From Pedobacter rhizosphaerae (GTDB taxonomy: Bacteria > Bacteroidota > Bacteroidia > Sphingobacteriales > Sphingobacteriaceae), in the NCBI RefSeq assembly GCF_900111155.1, contig NZ_FOGG01000001.1, forward strand, positions 325,368 to 364,671: 39,304 nucleotides of DNA, read 5' to 3'. Each line of letters begins with the position of its first letter. Position 1 is the stretch's first letter. This document shows, one piece after another, positions 1 through 7,098 of the stretch. The notes beneath the pieces are model-generated. The model saw only the letters and a list, made by a program, of their open reading frames with translations. It did not search any database and had not been told where the DNA came from. Both the position numbers and the translations under genes were made by a program.

Positions 1-200
1 TTTGTTTAATTGCTTAACTGGTGAATTGTTTAGCTGGTGAGTTGAGGTGAGCATTCACTCATTCAAAACTCGTTCATTCAATAATTAATGATTGAAGGAT
101 AGACTGAGAGAATGATTGAATTGTTTAGCTGGTGAACTGTTTGATTGGTGAGTTGAGTTGAACATTCACTCATTCAAAATTCAGTCATTCATTAATTAAT
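1..200. repeat. Degenerate AT-rich short-word repeat tract
   Basis: No gene is visible here. The tract consists of short words such as TTGTTTAGCTGGTGA and CATTCACTCATTCAAAA, and the whole block occurs twice, roughly 21-91 and 116-203, with small insertions. The same words in reverse complement (CACCAGTTAA, AATTAAACAATT) make up the tract at 21875-22080, and a shorter one lies at 12605-12664. The tract is downstream of the minus-strand Crp/Fnr gene. Its function is unknown. Confidence 0.7.
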
Positions 201-203
201 GAA

Positions 204-791
204 TTACGGCCTGAAATGCTTGTTTGCCAATTCTTTTCTTACCCGGCTTAGCGATTCGGGGGTAATGCCGAGGTAGGAGGCAATCATCCATTGGGGTACG
301 CGGAGCGTGAGGTTTGGATACAGTTTAATAAAATCGAGATATCTTTCTTCCGCTGTTGCGCTCAAAAGCATATTGATTCTTTTTTGCATGAAGCGGATGG
401 AATTATTGAGCAAGCGGGTGTGCATAGGTTGCAGGCAAGGCACTTTTCTTGCTGCTTCTTCCATAAAGTCATTGGGCATCAGTACCGCTTCTGTAGCTTC
501 TATCGCATCGATAAAAAAGATAGAAGGCTCATTATTCATGCTGTTGCGATCAGAAATTAACCAGTTTTCTGGTGCAAATTGTAAGATGTGCTCTTTACCC
601 TTTTCATCTATGGAGTAGGCGCGTAGCAGCCCCTTGCCAACGAAGAAGCCATGCTTATACATGTCACCTTTATACTGTACAATTTGGTTCTTGTCGAACT
701 TTTTTACTTTCAAATCGCCAGAAATACTGTCGAACTGCTCATCAGTAATATCAATTTTTTCCTTCAGGTAGCTTTTAAACTGATGAATCAT
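204..791 (-). CDS. Crp/Fnr family transcriptional regulator
   Basis: A 195-residue one-component regulator. Residues about 20-115 form a cyclic-nucleotide-binding-type beta roll (KGDMYKHGFFVGKGLLRAY, then the ILQFAPENW region). The C-terminus carries a helix-turn-helix (WMIASYLGITPESLSRVRKEL region, about 167-188), where the SRVRKEL recognition helix is typical of the short Bacteroidota Crp/Fnr proteins. No N-terminal cysteine cluster is present, so it is not an Fe-S FNR; the ligand is unknown. It starts 12 bp after the stop of the small Cys-rich membrane protein gene, so the two are probably cotranscribed. The family call is firm; the regulon cannot be read from the sequence. Confidence 0.92.
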   Translation of the reverse strand: MIHQFKSYLKEKIDITDEQFDSISGDLKVKKFDKNQIVQYKGDMYKHGFFVGKGLLRAYSIDEKGKEHILQFAPENWLISDRNSMNNEPSIFFIDAIEATEAVLMPNDFMEEAARKVPCLQPMHTRLLNNSIRFMQKRINMLLSATAEERYLDFIKLYPNLTLRVPQWMIASYLGITPESLSRVRKELANKHFRP

Positions 792-803
792 AAAAGGTTC
801 AAA

Positions 804-962
804 TTACTTTTTAGCAGGTTTAATATCAGAAAAGTCAACACCACATTTACAGTTTCCACCACAGCCATCTTTCTTAACCTGTAAAGATTTATAAACCAAA
901 CGGCCAACATACACCAATGCCACCGCAAAGAGTAAAAAGACTAATATCGTTTGAATATCCAT
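804..962 (-). CDS. Small FeoB-associated type Cys-rich membrane protein
   Basis: A 52-residue ORF starting MDIQTILVFL. Residues 4-25 form one hydrophobic membrane segment, followed by a basic stretch (YKSLQVKKD) and a cysteine cluster C34-x3-C38-x-C40, then a short soluble tail. This is the architecture of the FeoB-associated Cys-rich membrane protein family, whose role is thought to be linked to iron handling. No feoA or feoB is in the window, so the iron link is by family resemblance only. ATG is at 962. A -7-like element (TATATTTG on the minus strand, 967-974) lies only 4 bp before the start codon, which would give an almost leaderless transcript. It precedes the Crp/Fnr gene by 12 bp. Confidence 0.75.
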   Translation of the reverse strand: MDIQTILVFLLFAVALVYVGRLVYKSLQVKKDGCGGNCKCGVDFSDIKPAKK

Positions 963-966
963 AGTA

Positions 967-974
967 CAAATATA
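967..974 (-). promoter_or_regulatory. Candidate Bacteroidota -7 element
   Basis: Reads TATATTTG on the minus strand, a full match to TAnnTTTG. No TTG is found 19 bp upstream, so only half of the promoter consensus is present. If used, transcription would begin at or within a few bases of the ATG at 962. Confidence 0.3.
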
Positions 975-1059
975 ACAGCCTTTGGCAGTTTAGCGTTCAG
1001 TTGAATGTAAAAAAGGATGATTAGCAATATTGTGCGCAGAGCGCGTTAATAAGTGTGGT

Positions 1060-2247
1060 TTATTTCTCCATAAATCCTATGGTTCCACCTACCCAGTCAA
1101 AATCTGCATTATATCTAACGCCTATCATTTTCCCCCTGCTTAATCGCGCAAGATTGATGCAGAGTTGTGGCTCTTCTCCATCTGCCCAAAGGTACATCAT
1201 TCTGATCTCTGCCTTAACACCTCCCGTTGGCGATTGAACTGCAGGCTCATAATTTACTTTCCTTTGTAGAATCCAGTTTTCAGGATCTTTTATATTGGCA
1301 ATATCGGTTGGATGAACATCAATAATTACCCCCATTCCTGCAAAAGAAAATAATGGTTTCAATACGTAGTTTTCTAAGTCCTGGGGAATTGTTGCCACTT
1401 GATTTAAGAAACGTGTTTCGGGTACAAACCTGCTCCTTAAAAAAGGCATGGTGTATTTACTAATCCTGTAAAACCAGTTGGGGTGTGTGGCCCATTCAAT
1501 ATTTAATGTTTCACGTGGATCAAAGCTTTTGCTTAAAATTTCAGGATCTGAGGCTATTTCATCAAAAATAAGTCGGTTATATATTCTTTTTATCTGAATT
1601 TTTTCGGCGCCTTCCTGATAAAAAAGATTCTTCCCTTCTTTAATGATATCTGTTAAGGCTAGGATTTTAATTCCAAGCATTTGTTCAGTAACCAGAAAAT
1701 CGATGGCTGTTTTTTGATTGTGCGCATCTACATCCATTAAAGCCACTTCATGGGGTTGGTGTTTCCCAATGATGACCTTTTTTAATAAATCAATATACTT
1801 TTCTTCATTGAAGTCATTTAAGAAGTAATCTACAGTATCATCAAGATCAAAAGTTGATTTAAATTTTTTGCCCATGTGGTGTTGAAAGCCATATAGGGAA
1901 GGGAAGCCCTGCATTTCAATTAACATGGGGGTTAGATCGCCCTGCTCATCTTTGCAAACCCCAAAATCAAAGGTTAAAAAGTGCGACTGGCCATTTTCAT
2001 TTGGCACACGCCATTCTTCGGGAATTGCTTTTTCAGTTAATGCTTTGAAGTTGTCTTGTTTAATTAAGCGAATAATTTCATCTCCCGCCTCAATTAGTTT
2101 TTCCTTTAATGCCCTGGGTACAAAAACTGGCGTTTCTGCTACGCGGAAAGGGATTTTGATAAGGCCTTCCTCCAATTTTTGAAGAAAGGCCTTGTATTTT
2201 TCTGAGCTAAACTGTTGGTTGTATTTCTGACGTTGAGCGGATATCAT
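1060..2247 (-). CDS. Probable circularly permuted ATP-grasp ligase
   Basis: A 395-residue cytosolic protein with no signal peptide. It is not obviously a standard ATP-grasp, but the expected motifs appear in permuted order. An acidic Mg-site-like motif (TFDFGVCKD then LIEMQG, E111 and Q113) comes early, and the ATP-binding lysine plus glycine loop (YVLKPLFSFAGMGV, K297, G304-G306) comes late. The IKRIYNRLIFDEIASDP segment resembles the VYRR-type segment of glutathionylspermidine-synthase-like and CP-ATP-grasp proteins, and a conserved-looking Arg/Asn-rich end follows (AEIRMMYLW, NLARLSRG, VRYNAD). It is the last gene of a minus-strand run after the GATase (61 bp gap). I infer an ATP-dependent carboxylate-amine ligase; the substrate is unknown. 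Alternative: a Bacteroidota protein of unknown function with an eroded fold. Confidence 0.6.
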   Translation of the reverse strand: MISAQRQKYNQQFSSEKYKAFLQKLEEGLIKIPFRVAETPVFVPRALKEKLIEAGDEIIRLIKQDNFKALTEKAIPEEWRVPNENGQSHFLTFDFGVCKDEQGDLTPMLIEMQGFPSLYGFQHHMGKKFKSTFDLDDTVDYFLNDFNEEKYIDLLKKVIIGKHQPHEVALMDVDAHNQKTAIDFLVTEQMLGIKILALTDIIKEGKNLFYQEGAEKIQIKRIYNRLIFDEIASDPEILSKSFDPRETLNIEWATHPNWFYRISKYTMPFLRSRFVPETRFLNQVATIPQDLENYVLKPLFSFAGMGVIIDVHPTDIANIKDPENWILQRKVNYEPAVQSPTGGVKAEIRMMYLWADGEEPQLCINLARLSRGKMIGVRYNADFDWVGGTIGFMEK

Positions 2248-2308
2248 AGTTCTTTGATTAATAGAGCTAAACCGTAATTACAACCCGAAAGCCAGGCTTC
2301 ATGTCGTT

Positions 2309-3136
2309 TTAAGCTTCTTGTAATTTTCCTATCGCTTTATTTAAAAAGTTAGGAAGAATAACGCTTTGTGTAAGCATAATCCTTTTTGGATCGTCTAAGC
2401 TATTGAGCATATCGAAATATTTGGCTTCGCCATGCGTATCAATAATCAGCTTTTTCTTTTCCTCCTGTAGCAGGTACATTTTCATGCCCACCGGGTCTGC
2501 TTCCGGATGGAACTGTGTGCCGATTATCTCATCTGTAAAGCGAATAGACATCATGCATCTTTCCAGATTCACGTGTTTACGTTCTTTTTCTATTGCCAGA
2601 AGTTTAGCCCCTTTTAATTCGAACGCTTCAAAATCTGGAGAAATTACCTGCCAGTCTCGGCTGTCTACCGAAAAGAAAGGATTGGAAATGCCATCAAAAA
2701 CTTCATCTTTCTCCCCATCCTTGGTTAAGGTAATGGGGAATATTCCAAAGGCATTTGAATTTCTTTCCGTAACCTTTCCCAATTTGTATTTGCGGCAGGC
2801 TAACTGAAAAGAGTGGCAAATCAAAAAGGCATATTTCTTTTGTTCTTTATTTGCAGCATTGAAGGCTTCAATCTGATCTAAGAGGTTAAAGTAGTCGTTT
2901 TCCCATTTCTCCCCCTCACTTTCTACAGGGCTGCCGGGGCCGCCGCTGGAAATATAAACATCATACCCAAGGCCTGGAATTTCGTCCTTTTGCCTTAAAT
3001 CGAAAATGTCAAATTGGAGGTCGATGTGGTTGTCGGTTTTGAAGCGGGATAAAATCTCCTGAATCCCCCTCATCCCCTGGTTAGGGGCGCCATTATTCAT
3101 GTCAATAATGGCTACCTTTAAACTGCTTTTATCCAT
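2309..3136 (-). CDS. Class I glutamine amidotransferase-like protein
   Basis: A 275-residue GATase1-fold protein. The oxyanion-type glycine motif is ISSGGPGSP (62-70), the nucleophile is C107 in FLICHSFQLACR, and the catalytic His and Glu are H210 and E212 in GTQFHPEADP. All three residues of the triad are intact, so glutamine hydrolysis to ammonia is plausible. It is a free-standing domain, not fused to a synthetase such as GuaA, TrpG or CarA. It sits 7 bp downstream of the carboxylate-amine ligase, which suggests that it supplies ammonia to, or trims a gamma-glutamyl amide made by, its neighbours. That role is inference from position. The nucleophile elbow has Ser-Phe where classical GATases have Leu-Gly, which may mean hydrolysis of another gamma-glutamyl substrate. 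Confidence 0.85.
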   Translation of the reverse strand: MDKSSLKVAIIDMNNGAPNQGMRGIQEILSRFKTDNHIDLQFDIFDLRQKDEIPGLGYDVYISSGGPGSPVESEGEKWENDYFNLLDQIEAFNAANKEQKKYAFLICHSFQLACRKYKLGKVTERNSNAFGIFPITLTKDGEKDEVFDGISNPFFSVDSRDWQVISPDFEAFELKGAKLLAIEKERKHVNLERCMMSIRFTDEIIGTQFHPEADPVGMKMYLLQEEKKKLIIDTHGEAKYFDMLNSLDDPKRIMLTQSVILPNFLNKAIGKLQEA

Positions 3137-3143
3137 GGTTTAA

Positions 3144-4256
3144 TTACTTTGCGCCTATAAGTGTTTGATTAGTAATGTAATCTACTACCGATTCAAAGTT
3201 ACCAGTTTGTTCGTAAACTGCCAACTGCCTGTCTGCGCCAGTGCCATGTTCAAGTATTTTGTGAACGTAATTAATGTCTTCTCTACAGCCTAAATCATCT
3301 ACCACATCATCGATAAAATCTAAAAGTTCTAAGATGAGATTTCTGCAATTTACCTCCATTTCCTTCCCAAAATCAATTAAATTTCCATCTACACCATATC
3401 GGGCGGCACGCCATTTATTCTCGTTAATTAAAGCTCGTGAATAGCTGATAAACTTCATGTTTTGCAAACGGAGTTTATATAGTTTTGCGCATAAGGCCTG
3501 AAATAATGCTGTAAAAGCCATCGATTCATCAATCAACATCGGGCAATCGCAAATGCGAAACTCTACCGTGTCAAAAAATGGATGTACACGAATATCCCAC
3601 CATATTTTCTTGGCGTTATCCATGCAATTGGTCTTGATGAGTAGCTTTACGTAGTTGTCATAATCTTCAATACTATTGAAAATATCAGGGATACCAGTCC
3701 TTGGAAATTTATCGAAAATTTTAGTCCGGAAAGATTTATATCCTGTGTTTCTCGACTCCCAGAAAGGAGAGTTTGTAGATAAGGCGAAAACATGGGGAAG
3801 GAAATACCTTACCTGATTGGCGATGTGAATGGCCAGTTCTCTCGATTGAAAGCCTACATGTACATGCAATCCGAAGATTAAATTAGAACGGGCAGCTTCC
3901 TGCAACTCGTTTACAATTTCGTTATAGCGGGGATGTTCTGTAATTAATTGTTTTTCCCAATGTGAAAAGGGGTGGGTGCCGGCAGCACCAATTCGAAGTC
4001 CTTGTTCTCCGGCCAGTTGCGAAACCGTGTATCGAAGCTGTGAAATTTCTTTCCTGGCCTCTTCGGTATTTCTACAAATACCCGTGCCTACTTCTACCAC
4101 TGCCTGGTGCATTTCTGCTTTTACCTGGTCTTTGTGAATCTTTTGTGCGGCCTCAACAATTTTTTGGTCGTGCGAAGTCAGCTCTCTGGTAACGGGATCA
4201 ATTACCATGTACTCTTCTTCCACGCCTAGCGTAAATTCATTCATCCTGATGCTCAT
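3144..4256 (-). CDS. Carboxylate-amine ligase, YbdK/GCS2 family
   Basis: A 370-residue member of the glutamate-cysteine ligase type 2 fold. Family marks are the N-terminal GVEEEYMVIDP (11-21), EVGTGICRN, GLHVHVGFQSRE near residue 130, the WWDIRVHPFFDTVEFRICD block (ATP/Mg site) and a C-terminal RYGVDGNLIDFG segment. The length is that of E. coli YbdK (about 372). The family makes an amide bond between a carboxylate and an amine with ATP; several members have weak gamma-glutamylcysteine activity, but the true substrate is usually unknown. The ATG at 4256 is 15 bp from the stop of the upstream ATP-grasp gene, and the next gene begins 7 bp downstream: a tight operon. Since gshB is absent here, glutathione synthesis is not indicated. 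Confidence 0.9.
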   Translation of the reverse strand: MSIRMNEFTLGVEEEYMVIDPVTRELTSHDQKIVEAAQKIHKDQVKAEMHQAVVEVGTGICRNTEEARKEISQLRYTVSQLAGEQGLRIGAAGTHPFSHWEKQLITEHPRYNEIVNELQEAARSNLIFGLHVHVGFQSRELAIHIANQVRYFLPHVFALSTNSPFWESRNTGYKSFRTKIFDKFPRTGIPDIFNSIEDYDNYVKLLIKTNCMDNAKKIWWDIRVHPFFDTVEFRICDCPMLIDESMAFTALFQALCAKLYKLRLQNMKFISYSRALINENKWRAARYGVDGNLIDFGKEMEVNCRNLILELLDFIDDVVDDLGCREDINYVHKILEHGTGADRQLAVYEQTGNFESVVDYITNQTLIGAK

Positions 4257-4271
4257 TAATAGTATCCCTTA

Positions 4272-5321
4272 TTATTTTTTAACAGTTGGTTTTTTAGGTT
4301 TTGCGGTAGTTTTTTCTGCCACAGACTTCGCTGCGGGCTTCTTGGTTGTTTTGCTTGCTGATTTTGCGATTAAAGGTTTTCCTGCCACCGAAGATTTAAT
4401 GTATTCTCCCCAGGTGAGATTGTCTTGTCCGTCTTTTTGTGCTTGTGCCCTTTCAATGGCATAATTTGCGGTGGTTTCTACCACCCATTCGAAGTTCTCT
4501 TCGCCTACACTTTTAATATCTGCATCTGGCGCAGGGTTGCAGAAATCTATGGCAATTGGAATGCCATCCCGAACGGCAAATTCTACCGTATTAAAATCAT
4601 ACCCCAGATAAGTGCAGAGCTTAATAACGTATTCTTCTATGGTTTTGAGCAGTGCGCTGCTGGTCGTAAAGCTATCTACCGCATAACGCAGGTGGTGTGG
4701 GTTTCGGGGATCGTAAGACATGATGCGAACGTGCTTTCCTCCAATACAATAACACCGGTAGTATTGCTCAAAAATGATTTCCTCCTGTAAAAGCATCACC
4801 AGTTGTTCTGTGCCAGCATGTTTATTGAAAAAATCTTCCTTATCGTGCAGTTTATAAACATCTCTCCAGCCGCCACCATCAAAAGGTTTCATGTAAGCAG
4901 GAAAGCCAACATAATTAAAAATGGCATCCCAGTCGAGGGGCATAGTTAAGTTAGAAAAAGAGTCTCCGGTAGTTCCTGTTGGGTGTTGCCTGGAAGGAAT
5001 TAAGGCTGTTTTGGGCACTGGAACCCCAATTTGTTCGGCCAGTACGTTGTTGAAAAATTTCTCGTCGGCACTCCACCAAAATGGATTGTTGATAACTGCT
5101 GTCCCTGTGATGGCTGCATTTTTTAAAGATGCCCTGTAGAAAGGCACATCTTGAGAAATGCGATCAATAATTACAGCATAACCCAAAGGAACGTTCTGAA
5201 ATATTTTGTCAATTTTGACAGCTTCTGCTGTGATGCCTTTTACGGCTTTCTGGTTAATCCGCTCGATAACGGCTTCAGGAAAAGAGCGCTCCTGTCCGAA
5301 TAAAATCCCTATTTTTTTCAT
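4272..5321 (-). CDS. RimK-like ATP-grasp ligase with Lys/Ala/Thr-rich tail
   Basis: A 349-residue ATP-grasp protein. The N-terminal pre-ATP-grasp region begins MKKIGILFGQERSFP. The central domain has the lysine and glycine loop (YMKPFDGGGWRDVY), the hinge segment EEIIFEQYYRCYCIGG, and the Mg-binding end (TVEFAVRDGIPIAIDFCNPAPD, with the usual E...D.N pattern). This order is the standard one, unlike the gene at 1060-2247. From about residue 314 to 349 the protein ends in a low-complexity basic tail of Lys, Ala, Thr and Pro (AKSASKTTKKPAAKS and further), like a histone H1 tail. The reaction is probably ATP-dependent amide formation with an unknown substrate. It lies 74 bp downstream of the esterase gene and 15 bp upstream of the YbdK-like gene, so it is part of the same cluster. 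Confidence 0.85.
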   Translation of the reverse strand: MKKIGILFGQERSFPEAVIERINQKAVKGITAEAVKIDKIFQNVPLGYAVIIDRISQDVPFYRASLKNAAITGTAVINNPFWWSADEKFFNNVLAEQIGVPVPKTALIPSRQHPTGTTGDSFSNLTMPLDWDAIFNYVGFPAYMKPFDGGGWRDVYKLHDKEDFFNKHAGTEQLVMLLQEEIIFEQYYRCYCIGGKHVRIMSYDPRNPHHLRYAVDSFTTSSALLKTIEEYVIKLCTYLGYDFNTVEFAVRDGIPIAIDFCNPAPDADIKSVGEENFEWVVETTANYAIERAQAQKDGQDNLTWGEYIKSSVAGKPLIAKSASKTTKKPAAKSVAEKTTAKPKKPTVKK

Positions 5322-5395
5322 TCCTTGAGTTTATTGTTTATTTATCAAACACCTTAACTATAAGATCGTTTGATGATTTCTATTGATTTCTTCAT

Positions 5396-6103
5396 TTAAA
5401 GCTGAGCAATATATTCAGGGAACATTTCTCTCCAGATTGGCCAATCATGATCGGCATTTTGCCTGATATCCAGCCAATGATTAATGCCTTTTTGATTCAG
5501 GATGTGTGAGAGTTTTTCGTTGTCGGGTCTGCACATATCGCGGTCTGTAGTTCCAAGAACAATTTTTAAGTCGTGCAATTCTGGATTGCTGTTGTTGGGG
5601 ATGAAATCTATGGGGTTGTTAAAATAAACATCATTGTTATAAAAACCGTCTAACTGACCGGTGATGTCAAATGCTCCGCTCATACTAAACATATGGCTTA
5701 CCAGCCAGGGATGCCTGAAGGCAAAGTTTGCAGCATGATAACCGCCAAAGCTGCAACCTGCGGTTATAATTTTTTGATGTCCGGTTTCGTGCCTGGCTAA
5801 AGGAGCAAGCTCTTCCAATAGATATTTATCATACCAGATATGGTTTTTAACCCGATCTGCCGGAGGGATACTTTTATTATACCAGCTTAATTTATCGATG
5901 CCGTCCGGGCAATAAATTTTGATCTTTCCTTCATTGATAAATCCTTCAACAGAATCGATCAGGTTGAAATCCTTGTTCTCAAAATAACGACCCATACTAG
6001 TTGGAAACAGTAGAATAGGGATACCACTGTGGCCAAAAATGAGCAAGTCGATATCAATGCTTAAATTCGGGCTGTACCATTTTTTATGTTCTTCTTTAAC
6101 CAT
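5396..6103 (-). CDS. Esterase, alpha/beta hydrolase (esterase D-like)
   Basis: A 235-residue cytosolic alpha/beta hydrolase of the putative esterase family (Fes/EstD-like). The nucleophile elbow is GCSFGG with S118. The acid is probably an Asp in GTTDRDMCRPDN and the base the His in NADHDWPIW near the C-terminus. There is no signal peptide, so the substrate is likely intracellular. It is the first minus-strand gene of the amidoligase cluster and faces the second esterase across 185 bp. Family is clear. A role in cleaving or thio/ester-transferring the cluster's product is inference. Confidence 0.85.
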   Translation of the reverse strand: MVKEEHKKWYSPNLSIDIDLLIFGHSGIPILLFPTSMGRYFENKDFNLIDSVEGFINEGKIKIYCPDGIDKLSWYNKSIPPADRVKNHIWYDKYLLEELAPLARHETGHQKIITAGCSFGGYHAANFAFRHPWLVSHMFSMSGAFDITGQLDGFYNNDVYFNNPIDFIPNNSNPELHDLKIVLGTTDRDMCRPDNEKLSHILNQKGINHWLDIRQNADHDWPIWREMFPEYIAQL

Positions 6104-6233
6104 AGCAAAAAATGAATGTTTTAAGATAGAAATTAAATCTCATAAAAAGAGCGAAAGTGATTTTTAAAAAGCGATGAAAATTGGATGCTTTGTAAAAAAA
6201 TGATACTGATATTTAATAGTTTAGATAGAATCG

Positions 6234-6241
6234 TACCTTTG
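6234..6241 (+). promoter_or_regulatory. Candidate -7 promoter element for the 6289 esterase
   Basis: TACCTTTG is a full match to the Bacteroidota TAnnTTTG element, 47 bp before the ATG at 6289. A clear TTG at the expected upstream spacing is missing, so strength is uncertain. No matching element was found for the minus-strand operon in the same 185-bp divergent gap. Confidence 0.45.
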
Positions 6242-6288
6242 CCGCAATTTATTAGGCACAACGCCGGGTGATAGGTGATTTGAAGTTT

Positions 6289-7098
6289 ATGTACACAACA
6301 ATTTTATCCGTTAAGGTTAATACCAGTAGTTTTAAAATCCCTTCTGCTTATTTAAAGCATGAGGTTGAAATAGATATTTACAGCCCTGAAGGTATTTTAG
6401 GGAATGAAAAAATAGAGTTGCTTCTTTTGAATGATGGCCAGGATGTGGCTAAAATGAACTTTGTAGAAATTCTGGAAGAAGCACATCACAATAAAAGAAA
6501 CCACAGGTTAATTGTGGTGGCTATTAAAGCATCCTCAGATCGCTTAATGGAATATGGTGTGGCTGGTATTCCTGATTTTAAAGGGAGAGGCGCAAAGGCT
6601 AATTTATACTCAGAATTTGTAATTAAGGAACTTTTGCCTTTTGTAAAGAAGAAAATTGCCTTACCGATTACAGGGAAGGTTGCCTTTGCCGGTTTTTCTT
6701 TAGGCGGCTTGTCTGCTTTTGATATAGCCTGGAATAACCCAAATATTTTCGATGCTGTTGGCGTGTTTTCTGGCGCTTTTTGGTGGAGAAAGAAAGATCT
6801 GACTGATGGTTATACAGATGCTGATCGAATATTGCATGAAATGTTAGCGCATACCTCCAGCAAGCCCGATATGAAGTTCTGGCTAATGACAGGAACGGAG
6901 GATGAGCTGGCAGATCGCAATAAGAATTTGATTATTGACTCTATTGATGATACCATTGATGTGGTTAAATTGCTCTTGACCAAAGGATATAAAAGGCCAA
7001 ATCAGCTTTTTTACTATGAAAAAGTTGGCGGCAAACACGATGTACCCACCTGGGAAAGCGTGATGCCTGCCTTTTTAAACTGGGCTTTCGAAGTATAA
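6289..7098 (+). CDS. Esterase, alpha/beta hydrolase (Fes-like)
   Basis: A 269-residue esterase-family protein starting MYTTILSVKV. An in-frame GTG 21 bp upstream exists, but the ATG is the more credible start. The nucleophile elbow is GFSLGG with S137; the acid is probably in GTEDELADRN and the base is the His in VGGKHDVPTW near the end. The N-terminal half (HEVEIDIYSP, LLLLNDGQD) is typical of the enterochelin-esterase-like family. No signal peptide. It is divergent from the amidoligase operon and shares its 185-bp upstream region with the other esterase, which it resembles only distantly. Its stop codon abuts the stop of the convergent SGNH-like gene with no spacer. Confidence 0.85.
   Translation: MYTTILSVKVNTSSFKIPSAYLKHEVEIDIYSPEGILGNEKIELLLLNDGQDVAKMNFVEILEEAHHNKRNHRLIVVAIKASSDRLMEYGVAGIPDFKGRGAKANLYSEFVIKELLPFVKKKIALPITGKVAFAGFSLGGLSAFDIAWNNPNIFDAVGVFSGAFWWRKKDLTDGYTDADRILHEMLAHTSSKPDMKFWLMTGTEDELADRNKNLIIDSIDDTIDVVKLLLTKGYKRPNQLFYYEKVGGKHDVPTWESVMPAFLNWAFEV

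Noticed and set aside
3144..4256. Glutathione biosynthesis (gshA-like) for the YbdK gene
   Set aside because: No gshB partner; the neighbouring ATP-grasp proteins are not of GshB type and the cluster composition differs.
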